64,000 nucleotides of DNA, taken from contig JASCIV010000041.1 in the NCBI GenBank assembly GCA_030374735.1, forward strand, positions 1-64,000, given 5' to 3'. A model generated the notes under the pieces. The model was not told the DNA's origin. It did not search any database and saw only the letters and a program-made list of their open reading frames with translations. The stretch is from Gracilaria caudata. Its lineage: Eukaryota > Rhodophyta > Florideophyceae > Gracilariales > Gracilariaceae. Positions 41,485 to 51,500 of this stretch are shown piece after piece; positions within the stretch are counted from its first letter, which is position 1, and every line of letters starts with the position of its first letter. Both the position numbers and the translations under genes were made by a program.

Positions 41485-42866
41485 TTAGCGAACAACATGG
41501 AAACTAAAAAGTCCTGCTGGTTCACTTTGACGTGAAAAGCGCTGTTCTGAATCATCAGAGTGTTCACGAAAAGGAGAAAGATTGAAATCAGGGAGATCAG
41601 ACACAGAACCATAAAATTGCCGCGGGTGAACTAATTCTTCGGCATGCACGAGCGGTGGATGTTCACGACGTGACGGCGTGCGCAGCAAGTCGATTTCTTC
41701 AATTCCGTGGTTTTCTTCGCTTCGATAAGTGAAAGCTGTCGCTGGATATTCCCTCATTCGTGCTGTGTCAGGACCTTCAGACATAAGCCTCCGACGCTTT
41801 CGAGATCTAAACATGACGTCTTCGTCCTGATTATTTATGAGGAACAAAGGATAAGCGAGTGCTTCGGCCGCTGTGGGTCGCTTTTCCGGATCAAGCTCAA
41901 GCAAGTCCGAGATAAGTTGCAATGTCGGAGGACTGGTATCTCGAATTACAGTCTTCAAAGATGAGGGAGTAACTTTGGGAAGGCGAATTCGCCGCCTTTT
42001 CATGGCAGCTTCTCCAGCTTTCCAGTTGACCATGGAAGGGTGGCCCCTTAGGGCTACAATTCGAGCCAACTGTTCATCTTCATTACTTCCGGGAAACAGT
42101 GGATCTCCAAGACGTATCATCTCGGCCATTACCGTCCCAATTGCCCACATATCACTGGGATATCCATAGTTTGACAAATGCAAGAGAATTTCCGGGCTTC
42201 TGTACCATCTGGTCGCAACATAAGTTGTATGGGGACGGTCGTTTGTTGAGCTTAGTCTCTTGGAAAGGCCAAGATCGGCAAGTTTTGCCTTGATGCCATC
42301 GCTAGGTCTAGAAGATTCGAGTAGAATGTTCTCTGGTTTTATATCTCGATGCAGATATCTTTGGGAATGCATGTAGCCCGTAGCCTTAAGAAGCTGGTAG
42401 AAAACGGATCGTACATCCCTTTCGGTGAACGGCTTTTCGCGTCTTCGAGCAAGACTTTCGAGGTTTCCACCAAGTAACAATTCAAAAACCATGTTAACAT
42501 AGCCCCTTCGGTCCAGAAGGAGCTCCTTACACCTGACAATGTTCGGATGAGACAAGAACCGTAGAGCCTACTGAAAGTCAGTTGGAGTCTTGGAACTTGA
42601 GTTGCTTTCGCATATCAAATGGAAACAAAGAACTCACTTTGATTTCTGGAAGCGCCATCATGGCATCCATGTTTTTGCATTTGTCCTTGAGAATCTTGAT
42701 TGCAACCTGATCAACGATAGGAACGGCGTTAATTCGCATGTGGTCTAATGAGAACTAATAATGGTGTGTCACTCACTCTTTCTCCTGATTCTCGATGAGT
42801 AGCTTCACACACCGTTCCAAAAGCCCCTTCGCCTAGTGGTTTGCCAATGCGATATCTGTGCATCAT
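41485..42866 (-). CDS. CMGC protein kinase, RCK/MAK-like
   Basis: Three exons encode 413 aa: 42866-42777, 42706-42638 and 42567-41485, with 70-nt introns and GTGAGT donors. Exon 1 gives MMHRYRIGKPLGEGAFGTV (Gly loop). Exon 2 gives VAIKILKD (catalytic Lys). Exon 3 gives HRDIKPENILL, ADLGLSK (DLG in place of DFG) and TTYVATRWYRSPEILL. The TxY activation motif and RWYRSPE place it with the MAK/ICK/MOK (RCK) group of CMGC kinases. A Ser/Arg-rich tail of about 130 residues follows. RCK kinases usually act in cilia or meiosis. Red algae lack flagella, so if this host is one, the role must differ. The splice joins preserve family sequence throughout. Confidence 0.9.
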
Positions 42867-44136
42867 TAAATATGCGACTTGCCGTGAGGGTGCCCTGGGT
42901 GCGGAGCTGTAGGGGTTACAAGGCTACAGGCAGCGACGACGGCGAGTATAACAACAACAGCGAAAAATTCACATTGCATTCGACATATCACTTTAGTGGG
43001 TTGGCGTTGAGGTTTTCTTTCGCTTTTGAAGCGGAACGAAATGTATGCCAGCTCTCCATGTGATCAAACGCCTCAACTTTCGTTCCATATCGGGAGCGTT
43101 GCTCGGACGAATGAAGAAGAGTGAAGCCGAAAATTTTTCGGTGAAGTAATGTGCAGCGCTCTAGTTCCAGCATAGTTTTGTCTCCCTCCCTCTTTCTCTG
43201 AATTATAGCCGTCTATATGCGAACGTACGTTCACACCACTGAAGGAAAAAATGTCGCGCTCTGCACATTGCTTGCATGATGTTCTACTCAGGCGAAAGGT
43301 CTCTAGGCCTAGCGCTAAAGCGTCGTTACAGAAGCTGAGTATCCCTAATCCAACTCAAAGGCGGTCGTTTTGCAACAAATCATCAGCAGAAGAATTCCTG
43401 CACACACGTAGAGATAGAGAGAAGCGGACGTATTTCTAGGATTGCAAGGGTAACAGCTGATAAGGTTTTAGTTCAATCTTTAGCCTTCTACGCAGATTAT
43501 TGGAAGGCGGTTTGATTTAGTGGTAGGGAGGAAGAACAGTTCTCATTCCAAAACCGGACATTAATACGTGGTGCTTCAATGTAGGACAAACGTTTCTCTC
43601 AGAAACACATGACTCTGCTTAGAAGTGAGAGAATACCCTCAAGCTTGCAGAAGAATTTCGAATTTAACGTGCTGCTACCATCGTCATGATGGACACTGAA
43701 GGTGGAAATGTGATGAAGTTACGAACTTACGAACGAACAAGACCTTTGTTGAGCCCTTTGTCATACGAATCTACCTCCGTACAAGATCTTGTACTCAGGC
43801 TTATTTTGGTCCAAGGACATAACAATATTACATATTATTAATAAATACTACTAGTAATTTACTAAATACGACTCAAATTCGGGAGTCTCATACTGGATTC
43901 ATACCCTTGCTACGTGTATGATACGACAGTATACTGCTACAGGTGAACGTGAAATGATCCCGTGCATTCTGACGACGCGTAGTCTAGATACGACGATATA
44001 GGGATGCCTTGTACAGCCGCATGAGCATCTCGATTATCTCCCTTTGATTGGGCTTATCAGCGTAGTACTGGCATTAACCTCTTGAGAACGGAAGACGAAG
44101 CAGGGAGATTGAGCGACTTTTCAAAACTTTTCCTAT
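42867..44136. other. Divergent intergenic region, 1.3 kb
   Basis: A 62-codon ATG frame at 43251-43439 is described separately. An AT-rich patch lies near 43825-43870. Otherwise nothing is recognised. Confidence 0.45.
43251..43439 (+). CDS. Possible small mitochondrial-targeted peptide
   Basis: The 62-aa frame starts in a good context (GGAAAAAATG). Its first 40 residues are rich in Arg, Ser, Leu and His without acid, like a mitochondrial presequence. The short remainder (SAEEFLHTRRDREKRTYF) is charged. No family is recognised. It may be a small respiratory-complex or assembly peptide, or not a gene. Confidence 0.3.
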   Translation: MSRSAHCLHDVLLRRKVSRPSAKASLQKLSIPNPTQRRSFCNKSSAEEFLHTRRDREKRTYF

Positions 44137-44843
44137 ATGGCTGGAATAATCTTTTCCGATTCATTCAAAATATGGCGTATGGACTGGGATGAAAAGACGA
44201 AATCCATTGCTAAGAAGTTTGACAAAGGTAATGATAAAGCGGTTTACTGAAGAAAAGCGCTTAAATGGCAAAGGCCAGGGACGTTCGAACTGACTTTTGT
44301 GTTTTGTCATGGCGTTTACAACCTTTCACTTGATTAGTTTCAAGAATCGAAGGCAAAAGCGAAGCGTACGAAACGGAAATGGTGCTTGATGTGAACACTG
44401 AAATATATCCAATGGCAGTGGGCGAAACAGTTGAGGTGCTTATAACAGAACGCCTGGAAGACGGTCCTCCCAATCCTGACGACCCGATGGGATACAACCC
44501 AGTGAAGCCGCTTGGAGACCGAGCAAACATGTACGAATACATCATGCGAGGGAAGATATTCAAGTATATGGAAGATATGCAAAGAGCGTAAGTTGTGATG
44601 AGTTCTATGTCTAAGCGTGGGTCCATGTCACTCAGTCAAACCCCCGTGGAAAAGTTAGTTGTTAACGAGTATAGTGATGAGTTTTTGCTGACTTGCGCTA
44701 TGCATTCGCACGCTACGTCAAATAGAAACATATTCTTTTCTTTTGGTGGGTTGCTTATGAAGTTGCATGGTGAGTCCAACATTCTGTTATCCCATATCTT
44801 CCAAGTGGATGCAGATGTTTATCTATTTATAAGGAAAAAATAG
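44137..44843 (+). CDS. RPB8: RNA polymerase I/II/III subunit RPB8
   Basis: RPB8 is the OB-fold subunit common to the three nuclear RNA polymerases. Exon 1 is 44137-44227 (MAGIIFSDSFKIWRMDWD). Intron 1 is 44228-44337 (GTAATG...TTAG). Exon 2 is 44338-44587 (VSRIEGKSEAYETEMVLDVN and DRANMYEYIMRGKIFKY). Intron 2 starts with GTAAGT at 44588. Exon 3 contains FFSFGGLLMKLHG and ends VYLFIRKK. Three acceptors keep the frame (exon 3 from 44636, 44675 or 44726). The last gives 152 aa with no excess residues, matching the family (about 150 aa), and is preferred. The divergent neighbour is the kinase gene. Confidence 0.92.
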
Positions 44844-45051
44844 TCGGATGTCCAACATTACATGGAATCAGTATATCTTCTCTTTCCAGTAAAGCGAATA
44901 CGCTGTACGATAAAAAAAAAAAAAAACTCCGAAGTGGTGCAAAGTTCTGGCGCTGAGTCCCGCTGGCAGTAGAAGAAAGGGGCGGGGTACGAAGCTGTAA
45001 CCTTTAACTTCAGTGAATCCGACAGACAGTCATTGGTCTACCATTAAGCTC
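44844..45051. other. Short convergent gap with poly-A run
   Basis: This gap between RPB8 and NTF2 contains a run of 15 A near 44911-44925. No gene was seen. Confidence 0.5.
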
Positions 45052-45664
45052 TTAACCATAGTTGAGACGGAAAATATCGTTATGAACCCAAAAGCTCTTG
45101 CCGTCTCCGGATATTGGTAACAGGAAGAAGCATTGTGCAAATTTCATCGGGTTCTGCTCGTTGTCAAGTACCAGATTGCCGCTAACAGAAATAAGAATTC
45201 CATTCGGCTGTACAGCAGGGGTATACTGACAGTCAAGAGATGTGATTTGATGGCGGACTTTCTGAAGCGGAAGACTCTATTATTGTCGAAAGCGAATCAT
45301 AGTTAGAACAGTGCTCCGCGAGAAACCTTGTACGGAGGGCGTTTGAATTCTTCTGCCTTAGCTAATAGAATGTGCGCTCACTTACGGTTAATTTGTTGAT
45401 GATGTTGTCTGGTCCGATGCACATCTCTCCCTCGAAGGACAAGATGCTGGACTCCTTCTACAGAACGAGAACGGGTCGCACGCGAATTTCAACCGGATTA
45501 GTGGCCACGAAAACAGATCAAATTGTACAATAGATGAGTCTTTAACGAAAGGGATCCATGGCGCAACTTACATAAAGCGACCGCAAGTTCTCCCGGTTAG
45601 TGTCAAATATGTTGTAGTAATGCTGGACAAAAGCCTTTCCGATTTGATCGACTTCGCTACTCAT
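45052..45664 (-). CDS. NTF2: Nuclear transport factor 2
   Basis: NTF2 carries Ran-GDP into the nucleus. Three exons encode 129 aa: 45664-45572 (MSSEVDQIGKAFVQHYYNIFD), 45457-45386 (KESSILSFEGEMCIGPDNI) and 45276-45052 (LPLQKVRHQITSLDCQ, GILISVSGNLVLDNE, FFLLPISGDGKSFWVHNDIFR). Both introns (114 and 109 nt) start GTAAGT and end TGTAG or AATAG, in phase 0. All landmarks of the family are present: the IGKAFVQHYY helix, SFEG, and the final FWVHNDIFRL strand. Family length is about 125 aa. The gene would be missed by single-exon searches. Confidence 0.94.
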
Positions 45665-47118
45665 CGTGTCCGTAGATGAAGCGGAACGGAGCGGAAAAGT
45701 GATGATCTCTAGCAGCGAGGAGTGGCGCTATCGACCGCGATGGCGACGTCGAACGTCGAAATCGGGCGCACCGAGAGGGGGGGGCTGTGCCTATGAAATA
45801 TGGCTTCAAATGGCTCGAGTGCAGGTTCCATCACACACACGTGTGCCGAAAGCTCGTTGGAGGCTTCTTCAACTGTGTGTGTGTTTCGCCTAGCTGATGT
45901 CATCAAACAGCCGCTTTTGAACTTTTGATTTCGGAAAAACAATCTTCGAGGCCTTCTTCGCAGAACAGAAGATATTCAAATTCAAGATACATTTCTTGGT
46001 TGGAGAGTTCTTTTAGTTGGTTGTGATGAGACATTTATACGTCAGAAGAGAGTTCTATTCCCTTGACTGCCTGATTGTCACGTCGCCTTGAAGAGGATCA
46101 CAGGGAGCAACAGAGTACTTTTGTTCAAATAATGTGATTCGACAGTCGAGGGTCCAGTTTCGGACAATCAAGGTCTGGTTCAGCACAACGCAGACAAACT
46201 CGGGATTACGGAAGCATTTATTGTGAGCAATCTACTCAACTCAATTTGGTGTGTTTTCAAGGTCGTATTAAGCTCCTGACGTAGGAGTCTTCATGCGCAC
46301 AGTGTTTCTAAGCCAAGCGCTCTCAGTTCACATACCACAAGTCACTGCAGCAGCCGAATTTTCTTCGACCAGAAACTCTTGCTGCCGACGCATTTCAGCG
46401 TCATTGCAACGACGATAAACCGCTCGGGTTCGTGCCACATTACTGTCGAACTGACAGTTCGAACTGGATATTAAACTTTAATAAATGCTGCTTATGGAAT
46501 TCTGCCGTTCCCAGCTGAGCGATTCGCTACTGGTTGCCGCGGGCACTGGAATGGCTCTCAGCCAAGGAACGCATCGTGAGAGCGAGAGGACGTGTCGGTC
46601 TGCTCTCATTCTGGAGGACAGCGTTACCCAACGCTACCCCCCTCGTGCATTGCAACATCATGTTGGACGGATACGTTCGCGATGTCGTGGAGGAACATCA
46701 TGTTTCAGGACGAGCCACACACGGATCAAAATGCAGTTGCAACTTGAACGCAGAAACTGGAAAGGTATCCTACAGTACCAAAGGTACAGGTACCGTCGTA
46801 CAGCCGTAAAATGTTTTACCATAATCTGCAAATCAACCAATCAGAAGGGCGTTGGACTTCCAAAGTTGCTCTAAAGCAAATCAGGGTTTCCGAAGTAAAT
46901 CGAAATCGCGGCCGACGGCGCCGGAACCGAAAAAGTGGGCAGTTTGGCTACCCTTGTATGCCCGAATCGTCATTTTCAACGCTGGGCCAAAGAGTCTTTG
47001 ACCGCCAGCCACTGTATCAGACTACATGAGACTTGAATATCAGACCATCTTGTTCGCTGTTTCATAACAAGCGTCTGTGTGGTGAATTAAATAGACACGA
47101 GTTTAAGCGGGCTTCGTT
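45665..47118. other. Intergenic region, 1.45 kb
   Basis: No gene is recognised. A plus-strand ATG frame at 46485-46874 (129 codons, Arg-rich) and a minus-strand stretch near 46330-46450 that ends at a GTATGT donor-like site were examined; neither matches a family. A GTAC-rich motif lies at 46771-46802. Confidence 0.35.
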
Positions 47119-48270
47119 ATGGGCAAGCGCAAACGAAACGGTGAGAAAAGAAGAGCCAACAGCAGCACAGAAAACGGTGCTGCAGCGAGTGAGAACAGAG
47201 CAAGAGCAGAGGAAACAAAAGATGTTGATGCAAACTGCGTGCATTACGCGTCATCATCTGAAGAGGACAGCGGGAAGGAATTGCTGAGGGAAACGGCGAA
47301 ACTGTTCTCGGTTTTTGACAAGGATGTATGCCGTAGTTTGGGAAGTGATTCAGACCTTGATTTTGATAAGGACCAAGATGAGGAAGATGATAAAGATAAA
47401 GAGTACATGAAGGACATTCTGTTGACGAGAAGCAAGGCGGATGAAAGCGATGTAGAGCTAAGCGTGGAATTTTTTGACCCTCGTGAGGATGACGTGAGTG
47501 CGCTTAGCATGTTGTTAGGCAAGTACAGCAAAGCTTGTACTTCAGTGGGCAAAGGAAAAGAACAGGTTACGAGCAGTCGTGCGCTGGCCAAGGTGGTTTG
47601 TGCTCAGACTCGTGTTGGAACGACGATTCGTCTGAGCGACGAAGACGCTCCAATTGGATTCATTTCATGCATAAATATTCGCGAGCACGCCAAAATGCTC
47701 AAGGACCTGAAGCGAAAGCTGATTCAAGTGGCGGAGAAAGAAAACAATGGGAGGTTCATCACTCTGTTGAACAAGTGTATGGAGGGCAGTGGCAGATTCG
47801 ACAGTGAGCGCATGGGACTAGTGCTGTGTGAGAGGGTGATGAACATGCCCACCTTGGTGGTGGGCAAGATGTTTGAGGCGCTGTGTTGTGAGATTGAATG
47901 GGCAACTGAGGACGAAAAAACGCAGGAGCAGAGGGCCTCGTTCAAATTTGGGTGGTACTTGTACATCGCTGAGGTGTACTGCTACGAGGCGGAGCGAGAG
48001 AAGGACGAGGGGGTGAAGGAGGACAAGAAGAAAAAGCGAGCGCGAGTGGAGAAGAAAGAAAGCGAGCAGCAAATCGCATTCGCCAGGGTAGAGGACAGCG
48101 AATGGCACAAGCACGCGAGCTGCAGCGTGAGCTGGGACTGGGGCGGGGCTGAAGACGGAGTAAAGCAGCGACGCATGGCGATGATCGTGGCGGCCAAAAA
48201 GATGGCGACGATCCGCGAGGCGGTGGAACAGAGAGTGAACGGCAGCAGTAGTGGGGAGGCAGACGAGTAG
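47119..48270 (+). CDS. BCP1: BCCIP/Bcp1 family protein
   Basis: The family exports or chaperones ribosomal protein uL14 and, in animals, binds BRCA2 and p21. The 383-aa protein has a Lys/Arg-rich start (MGKRKRNGEKRR, likely nuclear signal) and an acidic stretch (about 75-95, DLDFDKDQDEEDDKDKEY). The conserved core follows: VELSVEFFDPREDD, LLGKYSKA, VGTTIRLSDEDAPIGFISCI, GLVLCERVMNMPTLVVGKMF and EALCCEIEWATEDE. A Lys-rich insert (about 300-315) and a C-terminal helix follow. The family match is through several dispersed motifs. The gene is intronless. Confidence 0.88.
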   Translation: MGKRKRNGEKRRANSSTENGAAASENRARAEETKDVDANCVHYASSSEEDSGKELLRETAKLFSVFDKDVCRSLGSDSDLDFDKDQDEEDDKDKEYMKDILLTRSKADESDVELSVEFFDPREDDVSALSMLLGKYSKACTSVGKGKEQVTSSRALAKVVCAQTRVGTTIRLSDEDAPIGFISCINIREHAKMLKDLKRKLIQVAEKENNGRFITLLNKCMEGSGRFDSERMGLVLCERVMNMPTLVVGKMFEALCCEIEWATEDEKTQEQRASFKFGWYLYIAEVYCYEAEREKDEGVKEDKKKKRARVEKKESEQQIAFARVEDSEWHKHASCSVSWDWGGAEDGVKQRRMAMIVAAKKMATIREAVEQRVNGSSSGEADE

Positions 48271-48532
48271 GGCGTTCCAAAGTCGACGACGGAGGCGGTG
48301 AACAGCTAGATGCGTTGGTGAACGGCTGAGCGCGGCGCAAGTGATCTGACTGTCATGCAAACGGCGCGCTGCGAGCTGCGCCAGTGCGGCACCGCTCGCT
48401 GCGCCGCGTTGCGACGTTACTTGCAGTAAACGGGCGCTGTGCTCCGCGTGGGTGCAGTTCGGCGCGCTTGAAGTGAGCGAGCAGCGCGCGCGTGTGCGTG
48501 CATGGTAGCTCTGTCTGTTGCGTGCTCCGGCC

Positions 48533-49318
48533 ATGCCGCTTCTCTCTTCGCACTCGTTTCTGCGCGCCGTGCGGAGAAGACGCCGTCGCCGGCCCGCGCG
48601 CGCGGCTGGTAGCGGCGTTGGTGGCGGCGCCGCCGCCGCGACGGGCGAGGGTAGCGTGGCGAGCGAGAGCAGCGTGGCGGGCGAGAGCAGCGTGGCGGGC
48701 GAGAGCAGCATGGCGGGCGAGAGCAGCATGGCGGGCGAGAGCATGGCGGTGAACGACGGCGGCGCGGGGGACGAGAGCATGGCGGTGAACCGGGCGGGGG
48801 TTGACGACGGCGACGAGCAGCAGGCGTGGAGGGGCGTTAGCGAACCGTTCGCGGTGAGCGGGGCGCTGGCGGCGAGGGAATGCGCAATCTGTCTGGAGGC
48901 GCTGGCGGACAAGCCCGTGGTGAGCGCACAATGCCTGCACCTGCAGCACGCGCATTGCATGCGCTCGTGGCTGAGCGCGGCGGCGGACGCGGGCGCGGGC
49001 GCGGGCGCGGGCGCATGCCCGGTGTGTCGCCACCCGCTGGCGCCGCGCGCGCGCGAGGACGCGCCGGGCGCGACGGAGCAGTGGGAGTGGCGCTTCCCGG
49101 CGCCGTGGGTGTGGGCGGAGGAAGCGCGCTTCGAACGGGCGCTGCGCGCGCTGTGGCGCGTGGACTGCATGGCGCTGGCGCCGCTGCCGTCTGCGTTCGG
49201 CGCGTTGGTGATGCGCGATGACGCGCTGCTGATGCTGGCGGCGCACGAGTGGCTGGGCGGCGGCGGCGGCGTGGACGGCGTGCCGTACGAGTTGCTGCTG
49301 GACAGCGTGGTGGCGTGA
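48533..49318 (+). CDS. RING-H2 finger protein without membrane anchor
   Basis: The 261-aa protein has an Arg-run N-terminus, a Ser/Gly/Glu tandem-repeat segment (units like AGESSVA, about residues 45-80), then a RING-H2 finger starting CAICLEALADK, with QCLHLQHAHC and CPVCR. The Zn ligands are complete (C-x2-C, C-x-H-x2-H-x2-C, C-x2-C). An (AG)n run lengthens the loop before the last ligand pair. RING-H2 proteins are usually E3 ubiquitin ligases. Codon use and GC content are far higher than in neighbours. The ATG at 48533 is the first in frame. It is the first of four RING genes here, and the only one without a membrane segment. Confidence 0.8.
   Translation: MPLLSSHSFLRAVRRRRRRRPARAAGSGVGGGAAAATGEGSVASESSVAGESSVAGESSMAGESSMAGESMAVNDGGAGDESMAVNRAGVDDGDEQQAWRGVSEPFAVSGALAARECAICLEALADKPVVSAQCLHLQHAHCMRSWLSAAADAGAGAGAGACPVCRHPLAPRAREDAPGATEQWEWRFPAPWVWAEEARFERALRALWRVDCMALAPLPSAFGALVMRDDALLMLAAHEWLGGGGGVDGVPYELLLDSVVA
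48655..48770. repeat. Coding minisatellite, 21-nt unit
   Basis: About five copies of a 21-nt unit (GCGGGCGAGAGCAGCRTG core) encode repeats of AGESS(V/M)A in the RING protein. Copies differ by single bases. The same repeat generates a spurious open frame on the other strand. Confidence 0.75.
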
Positions 49319-49453
49319 TGCGCTGGCGCATTTTTTTGGCGCCGCCATGTCATTTTCGGCGCCGCCGTCACTTGCGTCGCGCGCTTGTTTGCCTCGACGC
49401 TTTGCGCGTCGCGTCGCTTCGCCCCGCCTGCGTCGCGCACTGTGTGTGTTGCC

Positions 49454-49870
49454 ATGGACGCTTTCGGTCGACAGCAGGTGGACGCCGCCGCGTCACCGTC
49501 CGTGTTGCCGCGGCCCACCGATGACGCCGTGCCGCAGGCCACGCCCGACGACGATCTGGAGCCTGTAGTGTCGCCGGAGACGCTGGACGCCGGCGTCGAC
49601 CCCGTCAAGGCCGGCGAGCGCACCAACTCGTTCGACTTCGATGTGGTGGAGGTCATCATCGCTCTGGTGGTCATCTTGGCGTGCGCCGTGGTCGCCCATT
49701 TTGTCATCGTGCGCTGGAGGAGAAGAAGAAGTGCCAGGAACGCACAGTACCTGCCCACATCCGTGCCGCCCGGTACCAACAGTCTGCACCCGGACCAGGA
49801 CGCGTACGAGCAGAGTGCTCCCCAACAACTGCCGCACATGTACCGCGCCGCTAATCCCAACGCCATTTGA
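49454..49870 (+). CDS. Single-pass membrane protein, hypothetical, within the RING cluster
   Basis: The 138-aa protein has an acidic Pro/Asp-rich N-terminus (MDAFGRQQVDAAASPS...), one membrane helix (about 65-88, VVEVIIALVVILACAVVAHFVI), a strongly basic stop (RWRRRRSARN) and a polar tail. The N-terminal layout (helix, then Arg cluster, then Pro-rich linker) resembles the membrane-RING proteins that follow, but there is no RING. It could be a truncated or accessory member of that family. An in-frame start 23 codons upstream lacks support. No family is recognised. Confidence 0.6.
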   Translation: MDAFGRQQVDAAASPSVLPRPTDDAVPQATPDDDLEPVVSPETLDAGVDPVKAGERTNSFDFDVVEVIIALVVILACAVVAHFVIVRWRRRRSARNAQYLPTSVPPGTNSLHPDQDAYEQSAPQQLPHMYRAANPNAI

Positions 49871-51500
49871 TTCTTATGTTCTTAATTAACAGCACACCGT
49901 CTGTGTTCTTTCTTTCGCTTCGGCACACACACAACTCACGCACTTTGTAAAACGTTTCCTGTTGCAACTCGTTTACCGCCGTCATAAACTAACCGACGTT
50001 TGCGCCGTGCCGCCGCTGTAAAACTGTAATCATCATCATGTTAACATCTCACGTCACCATCACTTTGTTTGCATTTCCTGGCTCCTTGACTTCTCACCTG
50101 CGCTTTCGGGTGTGCTGCGAGAAGCGCCTACAGAGCCGCTCATCACAATCATTTCTGCGCTTCTTGTCGCAACTTTCGAGCGCTGCTAGCTACTTGCCCC
50201 AAAACCGTTTGCCCGCGGCCCGTCTCCGTTCGCATACAGTCCTAGACTTACCAGTTGCTCAGATGAATCGAACAGCATAGCATTACACAGCTGAGATTTA
50301 CCGCGCTTCGCTTGCGATATCATGTCTCATCTGTTTGCTTGTTCAAACCCCACACATGAATCAAGAGAGAGAACGCATGGACGAAAACGCAGAATGGCAA
50401 ATGGATGTTTCTTGTCCAGCAGAACTACGGCTGCAATTCGTGCTTGCAGGATATTGCTTATAGTACCGCTGCAGAGGTAGTCGTCTGTCAACAACCACTG
50501 ATGTAATGCCTGTCGCTACAGACACAAGACGTGAGGAGTCGTCTCTACACCTTGTGGTTCACTGTGTGCAAGCAGTGGCCGAGCGCTCGTCTCAAGCTGC
50601 GGAAGGCGACAGTGTCTGCGCACGGCCATTCGCTCACCTTGTCGGCGGCAATGTGGTGTGCAAGAAGCAAACGCTAGCAAGAGTGTCAGGCAACCGGCTT
50701 GTGAGCGTGCAACGTTGTCTAGCGCTTCTTCGACACGGAATGCTGGTAGAAGCGCACGCGCACTGGAACGCACGTGGTCCAGTCGTCAAATCGACGGTGA
50801 ACTACTGGTTCAACTGGCCAGTCACGAGCTTATTTCGTAAATAGCAGTCTCGTGTGCCAACAAGTGCAACAAGTGCGCCTTATAGCAGGGGTATCGGATA
50901 TTAGCCACAAAGGGGGCTACCGCAGATATAAGGATACCTGTTATCAGCGATGGTTTATGCTCCAAACGCTCAGGTCACACGCTGCTTGACAAACGCCGTA
51001 GTGCGCATTTGAACGGCAGTCGTTGATGGTGCAGCTAGTGCCCCTTACGAGCAGTGTCGAGGTCAGCGTGACACCTCGCGCCAGGAGAATGACGTCGCAG
51101 ATGTGATCTGCGCGTATCTACCGTCGTCAACGGTAGACCTGGGAAGCGCGCCGGTGGCGCGACCAGATTGGCGCCGTGCGCAGTCTGCAACCGAGTGGAA
51201 CACCCGCGCACCGCTGGCCACTTTTTTTTTTCCAGCACATGCACGCGCAGCCAGCGGCATGATTATCATGATACGAAGTGTGCAGCTAAAAAACGTCGTG
51301 CAACTTCCACGACGCACACCGCGCGCCGTCTTGCGCTTTTTAAGCCAGTTCGTTTCTCCTCCCCACCTCCCTCGGCAACAACGTCTCCCTTATTTCCGCT
51401 CTTTGTCGCCTTTCGTGCGCTGCCCACCTCCATCACTGTTTCACTCTTTACGGTCGCGCGCTTGTAGTGCGCTCCTCCACGCGAACACGGCCTACGTGCC
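49871..51500. other. Intergenic region, 1.6 kb
   Basis: ATG frames at 50038-50280 and 50506-50844 (80 and 112 codons) have no recognised domain. The segment 51180-51500 is C/T-rich and leads into the next gene's start. Confidence 0.4.

Noticed and set aside
46485..46874. 129-codon plus-strand ATG frame
   Set aside because: Arg/Cys-rich composition, no motif, and overlapping frames on the same strand look equally open.
47818..49866. A 682-codon minus-strand open frame, and a 331-codon frame at 48353-49348
   Set aside because: Both run antisense to well-supported genes (BCCIP, RING protein, membrane protein). They are low-complexity Ser/Ala/His/Arg and arise from GC-rich coding repeats on the other strand.
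50506..50844. 112-codon plus-strand ATG frame
   Set aside because: No recognisable domain and no supporting context; may be reconsidered with RNA data.
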